Shown piece by piece: positions 43,627-53,220 of a DNA stretch of 64,000 nt. Both the position numbers and the translations under genes were made by a program. The notes below the pieces were generated by a model, which was given only the letters and a program-made list of their open reading frames with translations, was not told where the DNA came from and made no database searches. The DNA lies in assembly GCF_003594915.1 (NCBI RefSeq), contig NZ_QZCS01000020.1, positions 1 to 64,000 on the forward strand. Direction: 5' to 3'. The DNA is from Enterobacter chuandaensis. GTDB taxonomy: Bacteria > Pseudomonadota > Gammaproteobacteria > Enterobacterales > Enterobacteriaceae. Position 1 is the first letter of the stretch. The number at the start of each line of letters is the position of its first letter.

Positions 43627-44817
43627 ATGACGGAACACGAAAAATCCTCCGCCGTGGTTGAAGAGACCAGGGAGACTGTGGAGACGACGCCACAGCCAGA
43701 GACGACGACTGAGAAAACCGCTGAGAAGAAAAACGGCAGCAACAAAACCAGCCTCGCGCTGAGCGCGATTGCCATCGCCATTGCGCTGGCCGCAGGCGTT
43801 GGCCTGTATGGTCTGGTGAAGCAACAGGGCTCCAACCAGACGGCCACCAGCGATGCGCTGGTGAATCAGCTCACTGCCCTGCAAAAAGCCCAGGAAACGC
43901 AGAAAACCGAGCTGGAAGCGGTGATTAAGCAGCAGGCCGCCGCGCTTGCCGAGGCGAACAGCAAACAGGAAGAGCTGACCAAACAGCTGGGCGACGTGCA
44001 GCAGAAAGTCGCTACGATTTCCGGCACCGATGCCAAAACCTGGCTGCTCTCGCAGGCCGATTTCCTCGTTAAACTCGCCGGGCGTAAACTGTGGAGCGAT
44101 CAGGACGTGACCACCGCCGCCGCGCTGCTGAAAAGCGCCGATGCGAGCCTGGCCGACATGAACGACCCGAGCCTCATTACCGCGCGCCGTGCGATTACCG
44201 AAGATATCGCCAGCCTCTCCGCTGTTTCACAGGTGGATTACGACGGCATTATCCTCAAGGTGAACCAGCTTTCGAATCAAATAGATAATCTGCAGCTGGC
44301 GGATAACAACGACGACGACTCCCCGATGGACTCTGACGGTACCGAGCTGTCCAGCTCCCTGAGCGAATGGCGCATAAACCTGCAGAAAAGCTGGCAGAAC
44401 TTTATGGACAGCTTCATTACCATCCGTCGCCGCGATGAAACCGCCGTGCCGCTGCTGGCGCCAAATCAGGATATCTACCTGCGCGAAAACATCCGTTCCC
44501 GGCTGCTGGTCGCGGCGCAGGCCGTGCCGCGCCATCAGGAAGAGACCTACAAGCAGGCGCTGGATAACGTCTCGACGTGGGTACGTGCGTATTACAATAC
44601 TGATGACGCGACGACGACCGCGTTCCTCGAAGATATCGACAAGCTGAGCCAGCAGAACATCACCATGAACGTGCCGGATAAGCTGGCCAGCCAGCCGATT
44701 CTGGAGAAGCTGATGCAGACGCGCGTGCGTAACCTGCTGGCGCAGCCGGGCGTTCCCGCCGAGCAGACTGGCACAGCGGCGGCACCAGCGCCTGAAAGCG
44801 CGCCACAGGGAGAGTAA
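43627..44817 (+). CDS. hemX: HemX, membrane protein of the hem operon
   Basis: A 396-residue protein with a charged, Glu/Thr-rich cytoplasmic N-terminus, one membrane helix at about residues 41-61 ([20 protein letters not shown]) and a periplasmic coiled-coil domain. It was often annotated as a uroporphyrinogen methyltransferase, but no methyltransferase motif is visible. The role is unclear. Its stop overlaps the first of two ATG codons before hemY. Confidence 0.9.
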   Translation: MTEHEKSSAVVEETRETVETTPQPETTTEKTAEKKNGSNKTSLALSAIAIAIALAAGVGLYGLVKQQGSNQTATSDALVNQLTALQKAQETQKTELEAVIKQQAAALAEANSKQEELTKQLGDVQQKVATISGTDAKTWLLSQADFLVKLAGRKLWSDQDVTTAAALLKSADASLADMNDPSLITARRAITEDIASLSAVSQVDYDGIILKVNQLSNQIDNLQLADNNDDDSPMDSDGTELSSSLSEWRINLQKSWQNFMDSFITIRRRDETAVPLLAPNQDIYLRENIRSRLLVAAQAVPRHQEETYKQALDNVSTWVRAYYNTDDATTTAFLEDIDKLSQQNITMNVPDKLASQPILEKLMQTRVRNLLAQPGVPAEQTGTAAAPAPESAPQGE

Positions 44818-44819
44818 TG

Positions 44820-46019
44820 ATGCTAAAAGTCCTTTTACTCTTCATCCTGCTGATCGCCGGGATCGTCCTGGGGCCGATGCTTGCGGGCCATCAGGGATAC
44901 GTCCTGATCCAGACCGACAACTACAACATTGAAACCAGCGTAACGGGGCTGGCGATCGTTCTGATCCTCGGCGTCGTGGTTCTGCTTGCCGTTGAATGGA
45001 TCCTGCGCCGTATTTTCCGTACCGGTGCCCATACACGCGGCTGGTTCGTTGGTCGTAAGCGTCGCCGCGCCCGTAAGCAAACGGAACAAGCACTGCTGAA
45101 GCTGGCCGAAGGCGATTATCAGCAGGTTGAAAAGCTGATGTCGAAAAACGCCGATCACGCAGAACAGCCGGTGGTGAACTATCTTCTGGCCGCCGAAGCG
45201 GCCCAGCAGCGCGGTGATGAAGCCCGCGCTAACCAGCATCTGGAACGTGCATCAGAACTGGCGTCTGGCGACCCGATCCCAGTAGAAATTACCCGCGTTC
45301 GCCTGCAGCTGGCGCGCAATGAGAACCACGCGGCGCGCCACGGCATTGACCGTCTGCTGGAAATCGCGCCACGTCACCCCGAAGTGCTGCGTCTTGCTGA
45401 ACAGGCTTATATTCGTACCGGCGCGTGGGGCTCGCTGCTGGACATTATTCCGTCGATGGCCAAAGCCGAGGTGGGTGATGATGAGCATCGTGATGAGCTT
45501 CAGCGTCTGGCGTGGATTGGGCTGATGGATCAGGCGCGCGCCGATCTGGGCAGTGATGGTCTGAAAACCTGGTGGAAGAATCAGAGCCGGAAAACGCGTC
45601 AGCAGATCCCGCTACAGGTTGCCATGGCGGAACACCTTATTGAATGTGACGATCATGACACCGCGCAGGAGATCCTTCTCGACGGCCTGAAGCGCCAGTA
45701 CGACGATCGTCTGGTGATGGTGATCCCGCGCCTGAAAACCAATAACCCTGAGCAGGTCGAAAAAGTGCTGCGCCAGCAGATTAAAACCGTCGGTGACCGT
45801 CCTCTGCTGTGGAGTACGCTGGGCCAGTCGCTGATGAAGCACGGCGAATGGCAGGAGGCGAGCCTCGCCTTCCGTGCGGCGCTGAAACAGCGTCCGGACG
45901 CGTTTGACTACGCGTGGCTTGCCGATACGCTGGACAAACAGCATAAGCCAGAAGAAGCCGCAGCCATGCGGCGTGATGGGCTGCTATTGACGCTGCAAAA
46001 TAACGGAACGCAGCAGTAA
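44820..46019 (+). CDS. hemY: HemY, TPR-containing membrane protein
   Basis: A 399-residue inner-membrane protein with two N-terminal hydrophobic helices (KVLLLFILLIAGIVLGPML, and LAIVLILGVVVLLAVEWIL) and a cytoplasmic tetratricopeptide-repeat region. The repeats are visible in QHLERASELASGDPIPV and ALKQRPDAFDYAWLADTL. The enterobacterial protein is distinct from Bacillus HemY, an oxidase. The role in haem synthesis is unproven. The second of two adjacent ATG codons gives the family start MLKVLLLF. Confidence 0.92.
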   Translation: MLKVLLLFILLIAGIVLGPMLAGHQGYVLIQTDNYNIETSVTGLAIVLILGVVVLLAVEWILRRIFRTGAHTRGWFVGRKRRRARKQTEQALLKLAEGDYQQVEKLMSKNADHAEQPVVNYLLAAEAAQQRGDEARANQHLERASELASGDPIPVEITRVRLQLARNENHAARHGIDRLLEIAPRHPEVLRLAEQAYIRTGAWGSLLDIIPSMAKAEVGDDEHRDELQRLAWIGLMDQARADLGSDGLKTWWKNQSRKTRQQIPLQVAMAEHLIECDDHDTAQEILLDGLKRQYDDRLVMVIPRLKTNNPEQVEKVLRQQIKTVGDRPLLWSTLGQSLMKHGEWQEASLAFRAALKQRPDAFDYAWLADTLDKQHKPEEAAAMRRDGLLLTLQNNGTQQ

Positions 46020-46026
46020 TTCAGCA

Positions 46027-46051
46027 GGAGGCCAGACGGCCTCCTTTTTTT
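46027..46051 (+). terminator. Rho-independent terminator of hemCDXY
   Basis: A seven-bp stem GGAGGCC/GGCCTCC with the loop AGAC is followed by seven T residues, eight bases after the hemY stop. Confidence 0.9.
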
Positions 46052-46188
46052 ATCAAGGTTCTCCTGCTACATTCTTTACACCGACAACTGCAAACGAACC
46101 CGCCAATGTAACGATATCTTTTCATTAACCTTTTTTCGCACATGCGCGATTTGCGCATGGACTAAATCGTTTCTGAAAGGAAATCGTC

Positions 46189-47400
46189 ATGAATTCGCTT
46201 TTGTACGCGTTTATTGAAGCGCTGCGCTGCCATCGCTGGCTGCGCCTGCTTGCCTGTGCTTTTATCTTCTCTTCTCTGGGAAATGGGTTAACCCAGGTCG
46301 TCGTCTTCGGCCTGCTGTTAGCGTGGTCGGCCCCGCCAGCGCTACTGACCCTCGCTTTTCTGTTCGCCACGGTTCCGGGGTTTATCGGCAGCATACTCGG
46401 CGAAAGGCTGTGTTCGCGCTATTCTCCGGTATCTCTGCTGATATTGACCGAAGGACTGGGCTTACTTGCCCTGCTCTTCCCCCTGCTTGGCGTGGGTTAT
46501 CATAGTGTTGCAGCGTTACTCGCCGTGCAGTCCACCGAAGCGCTGCTCAGCGGGATAAGCTGGCCCGCCCTGACGCTGCTCTTCAAGCGTGGCCTTAGCG
46601 AAACGGAACTGCCTGCCGCCACCTGCCTGGAAAATGTGATTTTTGCGTCTCAGGTGTTGTTAGGTACCGGGCTGGGCGTGGTGCTTTTTCCGAAGATACC
46701 CGTGTTCGCCTTGCTGACCATTGATGCCATCAGCTTTCTCGGGTCGCTGGTCATGTTATGGCTGGCAGGACGCCTGCTTTCTTCGGCGTCACGCACCGGC
46801 CATGTGGAGAAAGGGGCTTCAGCGACATTGCGCTGGCAGACATTGACCGTTCGGCAGAAACGCAGCTTGCTCATTTTGCCGGCGCTGGCCGCCGTCGGGT
46901 CACCCGCGATGGCGCTTCTTCCGGCGCTGGCCCAGCAGCTCCGTCCTCAGGATGCGGCGGGCCTTGCTCTGCCTCTGCTTTTCGCAAGAAGTATGGGGCA
47001 GCTTTGCGGTCCTTTGCTGCTGAAAAGAGACAGCCTGACGCGTTTTGCGGCTCATACGCCGCGACTGTTGCTTTGCCTCGGCATCTTTCTGGCCGCTTAT
47101 GGAATGCTGCCGTTTATGGCCGGCTGGACAGGGTATGCGCTGGGGATGATCTTTGTCGCGCATTTGGCCTCAAACGTGCTCTTTGCGGCGGGTACGTTTG
47201 GCGTGCTCAGTAGTTTTCAGGCCACGCAAACCGCTGTAGCCAGCGGTAAAGCCTGGCGCTGGCAAACGCTCAGTGCCTCTCTTTTTACCGGATTAGCCGC
47301 GATCGCGGCATCAGGGTTTGGCTCAGTACAGGCGCTTTATATGGTTTCGTCAGCGGCTCTGCTGATGGTTGCCCTCATCATGCGCTTTTATCGGGAATAA
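46189..47400 (+). CDS. Unrecognised MFS transporter
   Basis: A 403-residue protein with about eleven or twelve hydrophobic segments. The pattern, with a charged loop near the middle (SSASRTGHVEKGASATLRWQ), is that of the major facilitator superfamily, DHA/EntS-like group. I cannot name a substrate. The ATG at 46189 follows a GAAAGGAAAT ribosome site. In E. coli this spot between hemY and the tRNA operon holds aslAB. It has no T-rich terminator on its own strand, and its end nearly touches the glmZ terminator. It looks like a lineage-specific insertion. Confidence 0.8.
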   Translation: MNSLLYAFIEALRCHRWLRLLACAFIFSSLGNGLTQVVVFGLLLAWSAPPALLTLAFLFATVPGFIGSILGERLCSRYSPVSLLILTEGLGLLALLFPLLGVGYHSVAALLAVQSTEALLSGISWPALTLLFKRGLSETELPAATCLENVIFASQVLLGTGLGVVLFPKIPVFALLTIDAISFLGSLVMLWLAGRLLSSASRTGHVEKGASATLRWQTLTVRQKRSLLILPALAAVGSPAMALLPALAQQLRPQDAAGLALPLLFARSMGQLCGPLLLKRDSLTRFAAHTPRLLLCLGIFLAAYGMLPFMAGWTGYALGMIFVAHLASNVLFAAGTFGVLSSFQATQTAVASGKAWRWQTLSASLFTGLAAIAASGFGSVQALYMVSSAALLMVALIMRFYRE

Positions 47401-47404
47401 GGCA

Positions 47405-47608
47405 TAAAAAAACGCCTGCTATAAAAGCAGGCGTTAAAACAGGTCTGTAAGACAACATATTTGGTGCTTCACTCAACGTTATGTCCATGGTGTCTGATGA
47501 GGCCGAAGCGACATCTGTCAGTGGACGATAAGCACCGTAAATGGCTCTGCGTCATTCCTGAGTTTATGAGGCACTAAGGCGAACATAAGAGATGGAATGA
47601 GCATCTAC
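47405..47608 (-). ncRNA. glmZ: Small RNA GlmZ
   Basis: The minus strand from 47608 begins GTAGATGCTCATTCCATC and continues with near-identity to E. coli GlmZ, ending in a terminator hairpin AACGCCTGCT/AGCAGGCGTT (47411-47435) and a seven-T run. GlmZ activates glmS mRNA by base-pairing, with Hfq. RapZ and RNase E inactivate it unless the mimic GlmY accumulates. Its place next to hemY is the same as in E. coli. The 5' end is set by matching to the known E. coli RNA, so it is accurate to a base or two. Confidence 0.93.
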
Positions 47609-47619
47609 ACGTATATTAT

Positions 47620-47635
47620 TGCACGTAACGTGCCA
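47620..47635 (-). promoter_or_regulatory. Sigma-54 (-24/-12) promoter of glmZ
   Basis: On the minus strand TGGCACGTTACGTGCA fits the sigma-54 consensus TGGCACG-N4-TTGCA with one mismatch. The GC dinucleotide lies about 13 bases before the GlmZ 5' end. An AT-rich AATAATATA overlaps the position of a sigma-70 -10. E. coli glmZ is reported to use sigma-70, whereas several relatives use sigma-54. Confidence 0.75.
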
Positions 47636-47741
47636 GATTTACACGCAGAACTTTTACGTAGCGCAACATTTTAAGATAAAAGGAAATTATTCTATTAAGC
47701 AGCGTCTGAAGCCCGATAACGTATTGCCCGAGGCAGTAATA

Positions 47742-47855
47742 TGTTGCCTGGAGGAGACGCTAAAAAGTAACAAAACGGAAAGTTATTTTTTTTCAGATGA
47801 TTACATGTCGCTGAATCGCGACAATGAGAAATAGCGCTGTCGGGGGATCGCTACA
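47742..47855. promoter_or_regulatory. GlrR-like activator boxes upstream of glmZ
   Basis: One perfect TGTC-N10-GACA motif lies at 47806-47823, a near match TGTC-N10-TACA at 47838-47855 and a weaker TGTT-N10-GACG at 47742-47759. All lie 130-250 bases upstream of glmZ. The response regulator GlrR binds this motif as activator of sigma-54 promoters of glmY and glmZ. Confidence 0.65.
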
Positions 47856-47872
47856 GAGATAAAAAGTGCAGA

Positions 47873-47900
47873 AAACAAAAAACCCCGCCGAAGCGGGGTT
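47873..47900 (-). terminator. Rho-independent terminator of the tRNA operon
   Basis: An eight-bp stem AACCCCGC/GCGGGGTT with a CGAA-type loop is followed on the minus strand by TTTTTTGTTTTC, six bases after the CCA end of tRNA-Pro. Confidence 0.92.
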
Positions 47901-47906
47901 CAAAAT

Positions 47907-47983
47907 TGGTCGGCGAGAGAGGATTCGAACCTCCGACCCACTGGTCCCAAACCAGTTGCGCTACCAAGCTGCGCTACTCGCCG
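47907..47983 (-). tRNA. proM: tRNA-Pro (UGG anticodon)
   Basis: 77 nt with encoded CCA. The acceptor CGGCGAG pairs with CTCGCCG. The anticodon loop reads TTTGGGA (TGG) and the T-loop has GGTTCGAATCC. It is the last gene of the Arg-His-Leu-Pro operon. Confidence 0.97.
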
Positions 47984-48028
47984 ATGTACTGCTTTTTGAA
48001 TTTTTAGTTCAATTCATTTAAAAAGTCG

Positions 48029-48114
48029 TGGTGCGAGGGGGGGGACTCGAACCCCCACATCCTAAGGACACTAACACCTGAAGCTAGCGCGTCTACCAAT
48101 TCCGCCACCTTCGC
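48029..48114 (-). tRNA. leuT: tRNA-Leu (CAG anticodon)
   Basis: 86 nt with encoded CCA and the long class II variable arm (TGTCCTTAGGATGT). The acceptor GCGAAGG pairs imperfectly with CCTCGC in the same way as E. coli leuT. The anticodon is CAG within GCTTCAGGT. The variable arm is one base shorter than in E. coli. Confidence 0.96.
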
Positions 48115-48136
48115 AATTCACAACTCTTTCAAATAA

Positions 48137-48212
48137 TGGGGTGGCTAATGGGATTCGAACCCACGACAACTGGAATCACAATCCAGGGCTCTACCAACTG
48201 AGCTATAGCCAC
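48137..48212 (-). tRNA. hisR: tRNA-His (GUG anticodon)
   Basis: 76 nt with encoded CCA. The acceptor GTGGCTA pairs with TAGCCAC with discriminator C. The anticodon GTG lies in the loop TTGTGAT. It is the only tRNA-His gene visible here. Confidence 0.97.
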
Positions 48213-48276
48213 CACTGTATTCTTTCACGCGGTACTGACTACTTCTCAGACCACCGCAGCTCCAGCACCGGGTTAA

Positions 48277-48353
<77 letters not shown>

Positions 48354-48374
48354 TTAGCGCCGTTGCGGGGCTGG

Positions 48375-48403
48375 ATATTACGTACCTCCGTCCCCGCTGT
48401 CTA
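48375..48403 (-). promoter_or_regulatory. tRNA operon promoter
   Basis: On the minus strand a -35 TAGACA (48398-48403), a 17-base spacer and a -10 TAATAT (48375-48380) are followed by a GC-rich discriminator (CCAGCCCCGC). An A/T-rich block lies upstream. A GC-rich discriminator is typical of stringently controlled stable-RNA promoters. Confidence 0.8.
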
Positions 48404-48455
48404 GTGCTTTTTTGAAAAAAATGCGCGTTTGGTTATGGTTTGCACATTTTGCCGC

Positions 48456-49841
48456 TTATTCCTCCACTTTCTGCGTGGTGGCACGGCGACCCAGGCCAAA
48501 AAGCTTATACGCAGCCGTCACAGCCGCCAGGAAGATCAGCCCGACAAACAGCGACATGCGGGTATCTTCATTAAAGTACATTCCAATTAATACACAAATC
48601 AGGAACGCCATCGTTAAATAGTTCGCATACGGGAACAGAATCGAGCGGAACGGATGGCTGGCGATCGCTTTTTTGTGTGCATGGCGAAAACGCAGCTGGC
48701 TGATGAGGATAACAAACCACGGCACCATACCCGGCAGCACGCTGGCGCTGTAGACGTAAACAAACACGCGCTGCGGATTAGGAATGATGTAATTCAGGCA
48801 GGAGCCAATCAGCAGGATAGCAATGGAGACCGCCACACCCGCTACCGGCACGCCAGCACGTGAGACTTTACTCATCGCCGCAGGCAGCTGGTTATTCTTC
48901 GCGAGCGCGTAGAGCATACGGCCACAGCTGTACATCCCGCTGTTACAGCCTGACAGCGCTGCCGTCAGGACCACGAAGTTAATAATCCCTGCTGCCGCCG
49001 TAATCCCAATCTTCGCAAAGGTTAAAACAAACGGGCTACCCGTTGTGCCGATTTCGTTCCACGGGAAGATGGTCACAATAACGAAGATCGCGCCCACGTA
49101 GAAAATCAGGATGCGCCACAGCACTTTGCCCACCGCGCTACGCAGCGTGACCTGCGGGTTTTTCGCTTCACCGGCGGTAATCCCGATCAGCTCCACGCCC
49201 TGATACGAGGCCACAACAATACACAGCGCCGTCAGGAAGCCCTTCCAGCCGCCGGCGAAGAAGCCGCCGTGCTCAGTCAGGTTGCCAAAACCGATGGCAT
49301 GTCCGCCGTTGCCAAAGCCATAAAAAATCACGCCCAGACCAATAACAATCATCACGATGATGGTGGTCACTTTGATCATCGCAAACCAGAACTCGATTTC
49401 ACCGTAAAGGCGCACGGCGGCCAGGTTTGCCAGGGCCACCAGCCCCACGGCAATAAGCGCGGGTATCCACTGGACCATGTCCGGGAACCAGAACTGGACG
49501 TAGACCCCTATCGCGGTGATTTCAGAGATGCCCACCGCCATCCACATAAACCAGTATGACCAGGCCGTCAGGTAGCCAAAGAACGGGCTCATATAACGGT
49601 GCGCGTAAACGGCGAAGGAACCGGTTACCGGCTCCAGAAAGAGCATTTCGCCCATCGAACGCATAATGAAGAAAACAAACAGCCCGGCGATGATATACGC
49701 CAGTAATACGGAAGGGCCTGCCCATTTGAGCGTGCTTGCGGAGCCCATAAACAGGCCCACGCCGATAGTGCCGCCCAGCGCTATCAGTTCGATATGACGA
49801 GCTTCCAGCCCACGCTGTAGCTCCGGTTGTTTCTCTGCCAT
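48456..49841 (-). CDS. thrP: Threonine/serine permease ThrP (YifK)
   Basis: APC-family amino-acid/proton symporter of 461 residues, identical in length to E. coli YifK, now named ThrP. Twelve membrane segments are visible. The family start [20 protein letters not shown] with [10 protein letters not shown] (helix 1) and the segment [18 protein letters not shown] are intact. There is no clear terminator between it and argX. In Salmonella, yifK read-through contributes to tRNA synthesis, and the same is likely here. Its leader contains a C/A-rich GcvB-type target. Confidence 0.95.
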   Translation of the reverse strand: MAEKQPELQRGLEARHIELIALGGTIGVGLFMGSASTLKWAGPSVLLAYIIAGLFVFFIMRSMGEMLFLEPVTGSFAVYAHRYMSPFFGYLTAWSYWFMWMAVGISEITAIGVYVQFWFPDMVQWIPALIAVGLVALANLAAVRLYGEIEFWFAMIKVTTIIVMIVIGLGVIFYGFGNGGHAIGFGNLTEHGGFFAGGWKGFLTALCIVVASYQGVELIGITAGEAKNPQVTLRSAVGKVLWRILIFYVGAIFVIVTIFPWNEIGTTGSPFVLTFAKIGITAAAGIINFVVLTAALSGCNSGMYSCGRMLYALAKNNQLPAAMSKVSRAGVPVAGVAVSIAILLIGSCLNYIIPNPQRVFVYVYSASVLPGMVPWFVILISQLRFRHAHKKAIASHPFRSILFPYANYLTMAFLICVLIGMYFNEDTRMSLFVGLIFLAAVTAAYKLFGLGRRATTQKVEE

Positions 49842-49851
49842 AGATCCTCGA

Positions 49852-49866
49852 TTGTGTTTGCTGTTT
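49852..49866 (-). promoter_or_regulatory. Probable GcvB small-RNA target in the thrP leader
   Basis: The minus-strand leader reads AAACAGCAAACACAA, 11 bases before the thrP start. This ACA-rich run is the usual complement of the G/U-rich R1 region of GcvB, and Salmonella yifK is a known GcvB target. The pairing itself was not computed. Confidence 0.5.
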
Positions 49867-50038
49867 CCCGGCTTAATACCGGTTATTGTTTTTTAGGGGT
49901 ACTAAAATACGGTGCGAATGGTTTCTTAAAATCGGCCAAATGGCAAACGATGCATTAAAAAAATGAATGCATTGCACAAATTATCAGCAGCTTTGCAGGC
50001 GAATTGCAGCGCGAACAGTATATCGCGCTACATTTTGA

Positions 50039-50779
50039 TTACATCTTACCGGTATAGTGCCAGGTGAGGTAACGAAGCAGACGGATCTGTCGTTTAATGC
50101 GGGTGGGTTGGGAGAGCAGGCGGTAGAGCCACTCCAGCCCCATATTTTGCCAAATCTTCGGTGCGCGCTTCACGTGGCCGGTAAAGACATCGTAGGTGCC
50201 ACCAACGCCCATATAAAGTGCATCCGGGCTGACCAGACGGCAGTCGCGCATCAGGATCTCCTGGCGCGGGGATCCCATCGCCACGGTGACGATTTTCGCC
50301 CCGCTGTCGCGAACGCGTTCAAACAACGCCTGCTGGTCTTCAGGTTTAAAGTAACCGTCCTGGCTGCCGACAATATTCACTTTCCACTGGCGACGCAGCT
50401 TCTCTTCGGTCTGGGCCAGCACCTCAGGCTTACCGCCAATCAGGAACACCGGCGTGCCCTCCGCACCAGCGCGGGCCATAAGCTGCTCCCAGAGATCGGC
50501 ACCCGCCACGCGGGAAACATTAGCGCCAGGATACTTTTTACGAATGGAGCGGACTACGCTGATACCGTCCGCGTATTTAAATTCGGCCGCCTCGATCAGG
50601 CTTTTCACCTCGGCGTTATCTTCCACCGCCAGCATCTTTTCCGCATTGATGGCGACCAGCGTACCGGATTTCATCTGTCCGTCAGCAAACAGAAAATCCA
50701 GCGCGTGCTGCATGTCGCGCCAGCCAATAAGCTGCAGGCTACGTAGCGCATAGCGCGGTGCAGAAGTTTTATCAGTCAT
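50039..50779 (-). CDS. wecG: UDP-ManNAcA transferase WecG
   Basis: GT26-family glycosyltransferase that adds N-acetyl-D-mannosaminuronic acid to GlcNAc-PP-undecaprenol, forming ECA lipid II. The 246 residues match E. coli. The family blocks [32 protein letters not shown] and [20 protein letters not shown] are present. It is the last ECA gene and lies 12 bases after wzyE. Confidence 0.95.
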   Translation of the reverse strand: MTDKTSAPRYALRSLQLIGWRDMQHALDFLFADGQMKSGTLVAINAEKMLAVEDNAEVKSLIEAAEFKYADGISVVRSIRKKYPGANVSRVAGADLWEQLMARAGAEGTPVFLIGGKPEVLAQTEEKLRRQWKVNIVGSQDGYFKPEDQQALFERVRDSGAKIVTVAMGSPRQEILMRDCRLVSPDALYMGVGGTYDVFTGHVKRAPKIWQNMGLEWLYRLLSQPTRIKRQIRLLRYLTWHYTGKM

Positions 50780-50791
50780 TACTTTCCCTAC

Positions 50792-52144
50792 TCAGACTTG
50801 CGACAGCGTTGTGCTGCCCTGTGGCTCGCGCTTGTGCACAAGCCCTGCGCTGTCGAACAGCCAGTACAGCAGTTTGGCCAGTAACAGGCAGATGCCAAAA
50901 ACGACCATGAAGAACACTACGCGCGAAACGAATGAATCCAGCCCCTCGCGCGCCAGGACGATCATATTGAAAATGGCACCAAAGCAGAAACTGTGCAAAA
51001 TGGCGGCTTTATAGCGGTTGGTCTCTTCGTTACCGCGCACGTAAAGCCAGTCAAACCACTTGATAATCAACCCTACGACACACGCGCCCGGCAGGATAAA
51101 CCAGCCTCCACCCATCACCACCAGGGAGCCAATCAAGGTTGGCGAGATCGCCAGGCCCGAATGGTTGTTCAGCACTTCCCACGTAAAATAGTTCGCAGTG
51201 TTGACCACCACGCCAGGGCGGTCTGGCCAGAGCCAGCTCGGGATAAACACATAGAAGTCGCGAACAATCGGCGCCAGCCCCTGGAAATCAATCTTGTCGT
51301 AGTTTTGCAGCAGCAATGCCAGGTTTTCCCACGGCGAGAAGGTATCGCGCGTCAGGTAGAGGAACGTGTAAAACGCCTCGTCGCCCGCCACGTTCATCCC
51401 GTAGCGCTTCAGCGCCAGCCAGAACATCCCCACAATGCCAAACACGCCTGCCGCAACCAGCATCCACAGCGAGATCCAGCCGCGGATGATGCCGATGAAC
51501 AGGAAGATAGCAAAAGCGATGATGATGTTGGCGCGCGTACCGCCCACGATCATGTAGGTCAGAATACCGAACGCAACGGTACTGACCAGGAAGAACAGCC
51601 ACGCTTTGCTGTCCTGACGCAGGAAGAAGATCACCAGCATCGCCGGGATGAAGAAATAGAAGAATCGCTTAAGCGCCACGCCTGAGACTTCAGCCGAAAA
51701 AATCTGGCTGTAGGAGTGGAGCTTAAACAGCAGGAAGCCGTTATGCATGAAGAAGATGCCGACGCTGACCAGGGCGATGGTCATGAGCATCACCCACGTC
51801 AGGTGGGTCTCCACCCGATTCATGGTAAAGAGCGCCCGACGCGGGGCAGCAGCCTGCGCGGGCCGCAGACGCGTTTTATAGGTGACGTAGTAAACCGCAT
51901 AGAAGCATGTCGCCGCCAGCAGGGCCTGGAGAAGAATTTCCGGCGGTGCGACGCTCACGTCAAAACGGAAGACCAGAATGCTGGTCAGCGGGAAGCCGAA
52001 AAAGAAGGTCAGCAGGAACAGTAACGAAAAGAACACGTTAAAATTGAAGCGCACCCGGCGAAATTCAAACCAGGTAAGCGTGGCGATAAACAGCGTGCTC
52101 AGAAGCCAGACAACCAGCAAGCCGCTAAACTGCAACTGACTCAT
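50792..52144 (-). CDS. wzyE: ECA polymerase WzyE
   Basis: Polytopic inner-membrane polymerase that joins ECA trisaccharide units in the periplasm. The 450 residues equal E. coli when the ATG at 52144 is used. About eleven hydrophobic helices are visible, with the conserved periplasmic region [20 protein letters not shown] and [11 protein letters not shown]. It overlaps wecF by four bases. Confidence 0.95.
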   Translation of the reverse strand: MSQLQFSGLLVVWLLSTLFIATLTWFEFRRVRFNFNVFFSLLFLLTFFFGFPLTSILVFRFDVSVAPPEILLQALLAATCFYAVYYVTYKTRLRPAQAAAPRRALFTMNRVETHLTWVMLMTIALVSVGIFFMHNGFLLFKLHSYSQIFSAEVSGVALKRFFYFFIPAMLVIFFLRQDSKAWLFFLVSTVAFGILTYMIVGGTRANIIIAFAIFLFIGIIRGWISLWMLVAAGVFGIVGMFWLALKRYGMNVAGDEAFYTFLYLTRDTFSPWENLALLLQNYDKIDFQGLAPIVRDFYVFIPSWLWPDRPGVVVNTANYFTWEVLNNHSGLAISPTLIGSLVVMGGGWFILPGACVVGLIIKWFDWLYVRGNEETNRYKAAILHSFCFGAIFNMIVLAREGLDSFVSRVVFFMVVFGICLLLAKLLYWLFDSAGLVHKREPQGSTTLSQV

Positions 52145-53220
52145 GCGTTGTCTCCTGATGCGATACGCAGCGCGCGATGCCACGGCGTGAGGTAATTCGG
52201 ACGGAAAAAGTCGATGCTATTTTTATCCACCAGCGTGAGCTGGCGCTGTGCTTCACGTACCACCTCAATGTTCAGCGTGTCTGAGGTAAACAGTACCGGA
52301 ATATGCTGCTCGGCCATATCCTGCCAGAACGGGTTTTCACGGTTGAGCACGCACGGTATACCGGCCTGAATCAGCAAGCACAGCGTACCAATCCCCTGCT
52401 GGCGGGCAAAGATGAAATAGCCAAGATCGCATTTTCGCAGCAGCGCAAGGTAGTCATCAAACTCCAGCTTTTCGCTGAGAATGTGCAGATTTTCTTCGCT
52501 AAATAACGCAAGCCCCTGCTGGCGAACCTCATCAATGTAGGCATCGTTGTTAGCCGGGTACCCCATCGGCACCACCACGTTCACCGTGTCGCCAAACTGC
52601 TGGTGTACCGCCCGGAGCGCGGCCACATGTTCGTTACTGCGGTCGCCGGAATTCCCCACCAGGATCGTCAGCTTGCCGTCGCGAACCGCGCTATTTGCCA
52701 TGGTGTTCAGCGCCGGATCCATACGGGTTGGGAAATAGAGTAGCTCACCGCGCACGTTCGGGTGCTGCTTCGTAAAATAATTCAGATCGCCACGGGTGGC
52801 AAAAACGCAGCCCACCCTTCCCTGCGCCATACGGCGCAGCGGATAGAAAAGACGGAATTTCCAGCCGCGGGAGACTTCGTAGAGATCGGCTCCCCAGATA
52901 TGCCAGCTGCACTGGGAGGGCTTAATCCCCCCGCTAAGCAGTGCCAGCCACAAGCCAGTATTAAACTGCCCGTGGAAAAAGAAACGTTGCTCACGATCCG
53001 CTTTAGCTTTGGCAATGACCGCCTTCGCCAGCGTGGCTTTATCCGGCCAGAAGGCGATTGTCAGCGCCGGAAACGCAGCGCTCAGGCCCTTATCCTGACC
53101 TGCAACCATAAACTCGCGTGCATCAGGATTGCCCGATGCCAGCTCGTCATTGAAGAACCGCAAAACGGTCTGGTTATGGTGTGGGATGTCCGATCCCAGG
53201 ATGTGAATCAGTGCAGTCAT
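52141..53220 (-). CDS. wecF: Fuc4NAc transferase WecF
   Basis: GT56-family enzyme (TDP-N-acetylfucosamine:lipid II transferase) that completes ECA lipid III. The 359 residues equal E. coli. Recognisable segments are [19 protein letters not shown] at the start, [18 protein letters not shown] and [13 protein letters not shown]. It overlaps wzxE and wzyE by four bases each. Confidence 0.94.
   Translation of the reverse strand: MTALIHILGSDIPHHNQTVLRFFNDELASGNPDAREFMVAGQDKGLSAAFPALTIAFWPDKATLAKAVIAKAKADREQRFFFHGQFNTGLWLALLSGGIKPSQCSWHIWGADLYEVSRGWKFRLFYPLRRMAQGRVGCVFATRGDLNYFTKQHPNVRGELLYFPTRMDPALNTMANSAVRDGKLTILVGNSGDRSNEHVAALRAVHQQFGDTVNVVVPMGYPANNDAYIDEVRQQGLALFSEENLHILSEKLEFDDYLALLRKCDLGYFIFARQQGIGTLCLLIQAGIPCVLNRENPFWQDMAEQHIPVLFTSDTLNIEVVREAQRQLTLVDKNSIDFFRPNYLTPWHRALRIASGDNA

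Noticed and set aside
43627-44817. HemX as uroporphyrinogen-III C-methyltransferase
   Set aside because: No SAM-methyltransferase motif is visible. The protein is a single-pass membrane protein with a coiled coil, so the old annotation is not supported.
47411-47435. Hairpin read as a terminator for the MFS transporter
   Set aside because: The T-run is present only on the minus strand, where it ends glmZ. On the plus strand the stem is followed by AAAAC.
47619-47834. 71-codon plus-strand frame next to glmZ
   Set aside because: It covers the glmZ promoter and GlrR-box region. Its composition is not protein-like and it has no convincing ribosome site.
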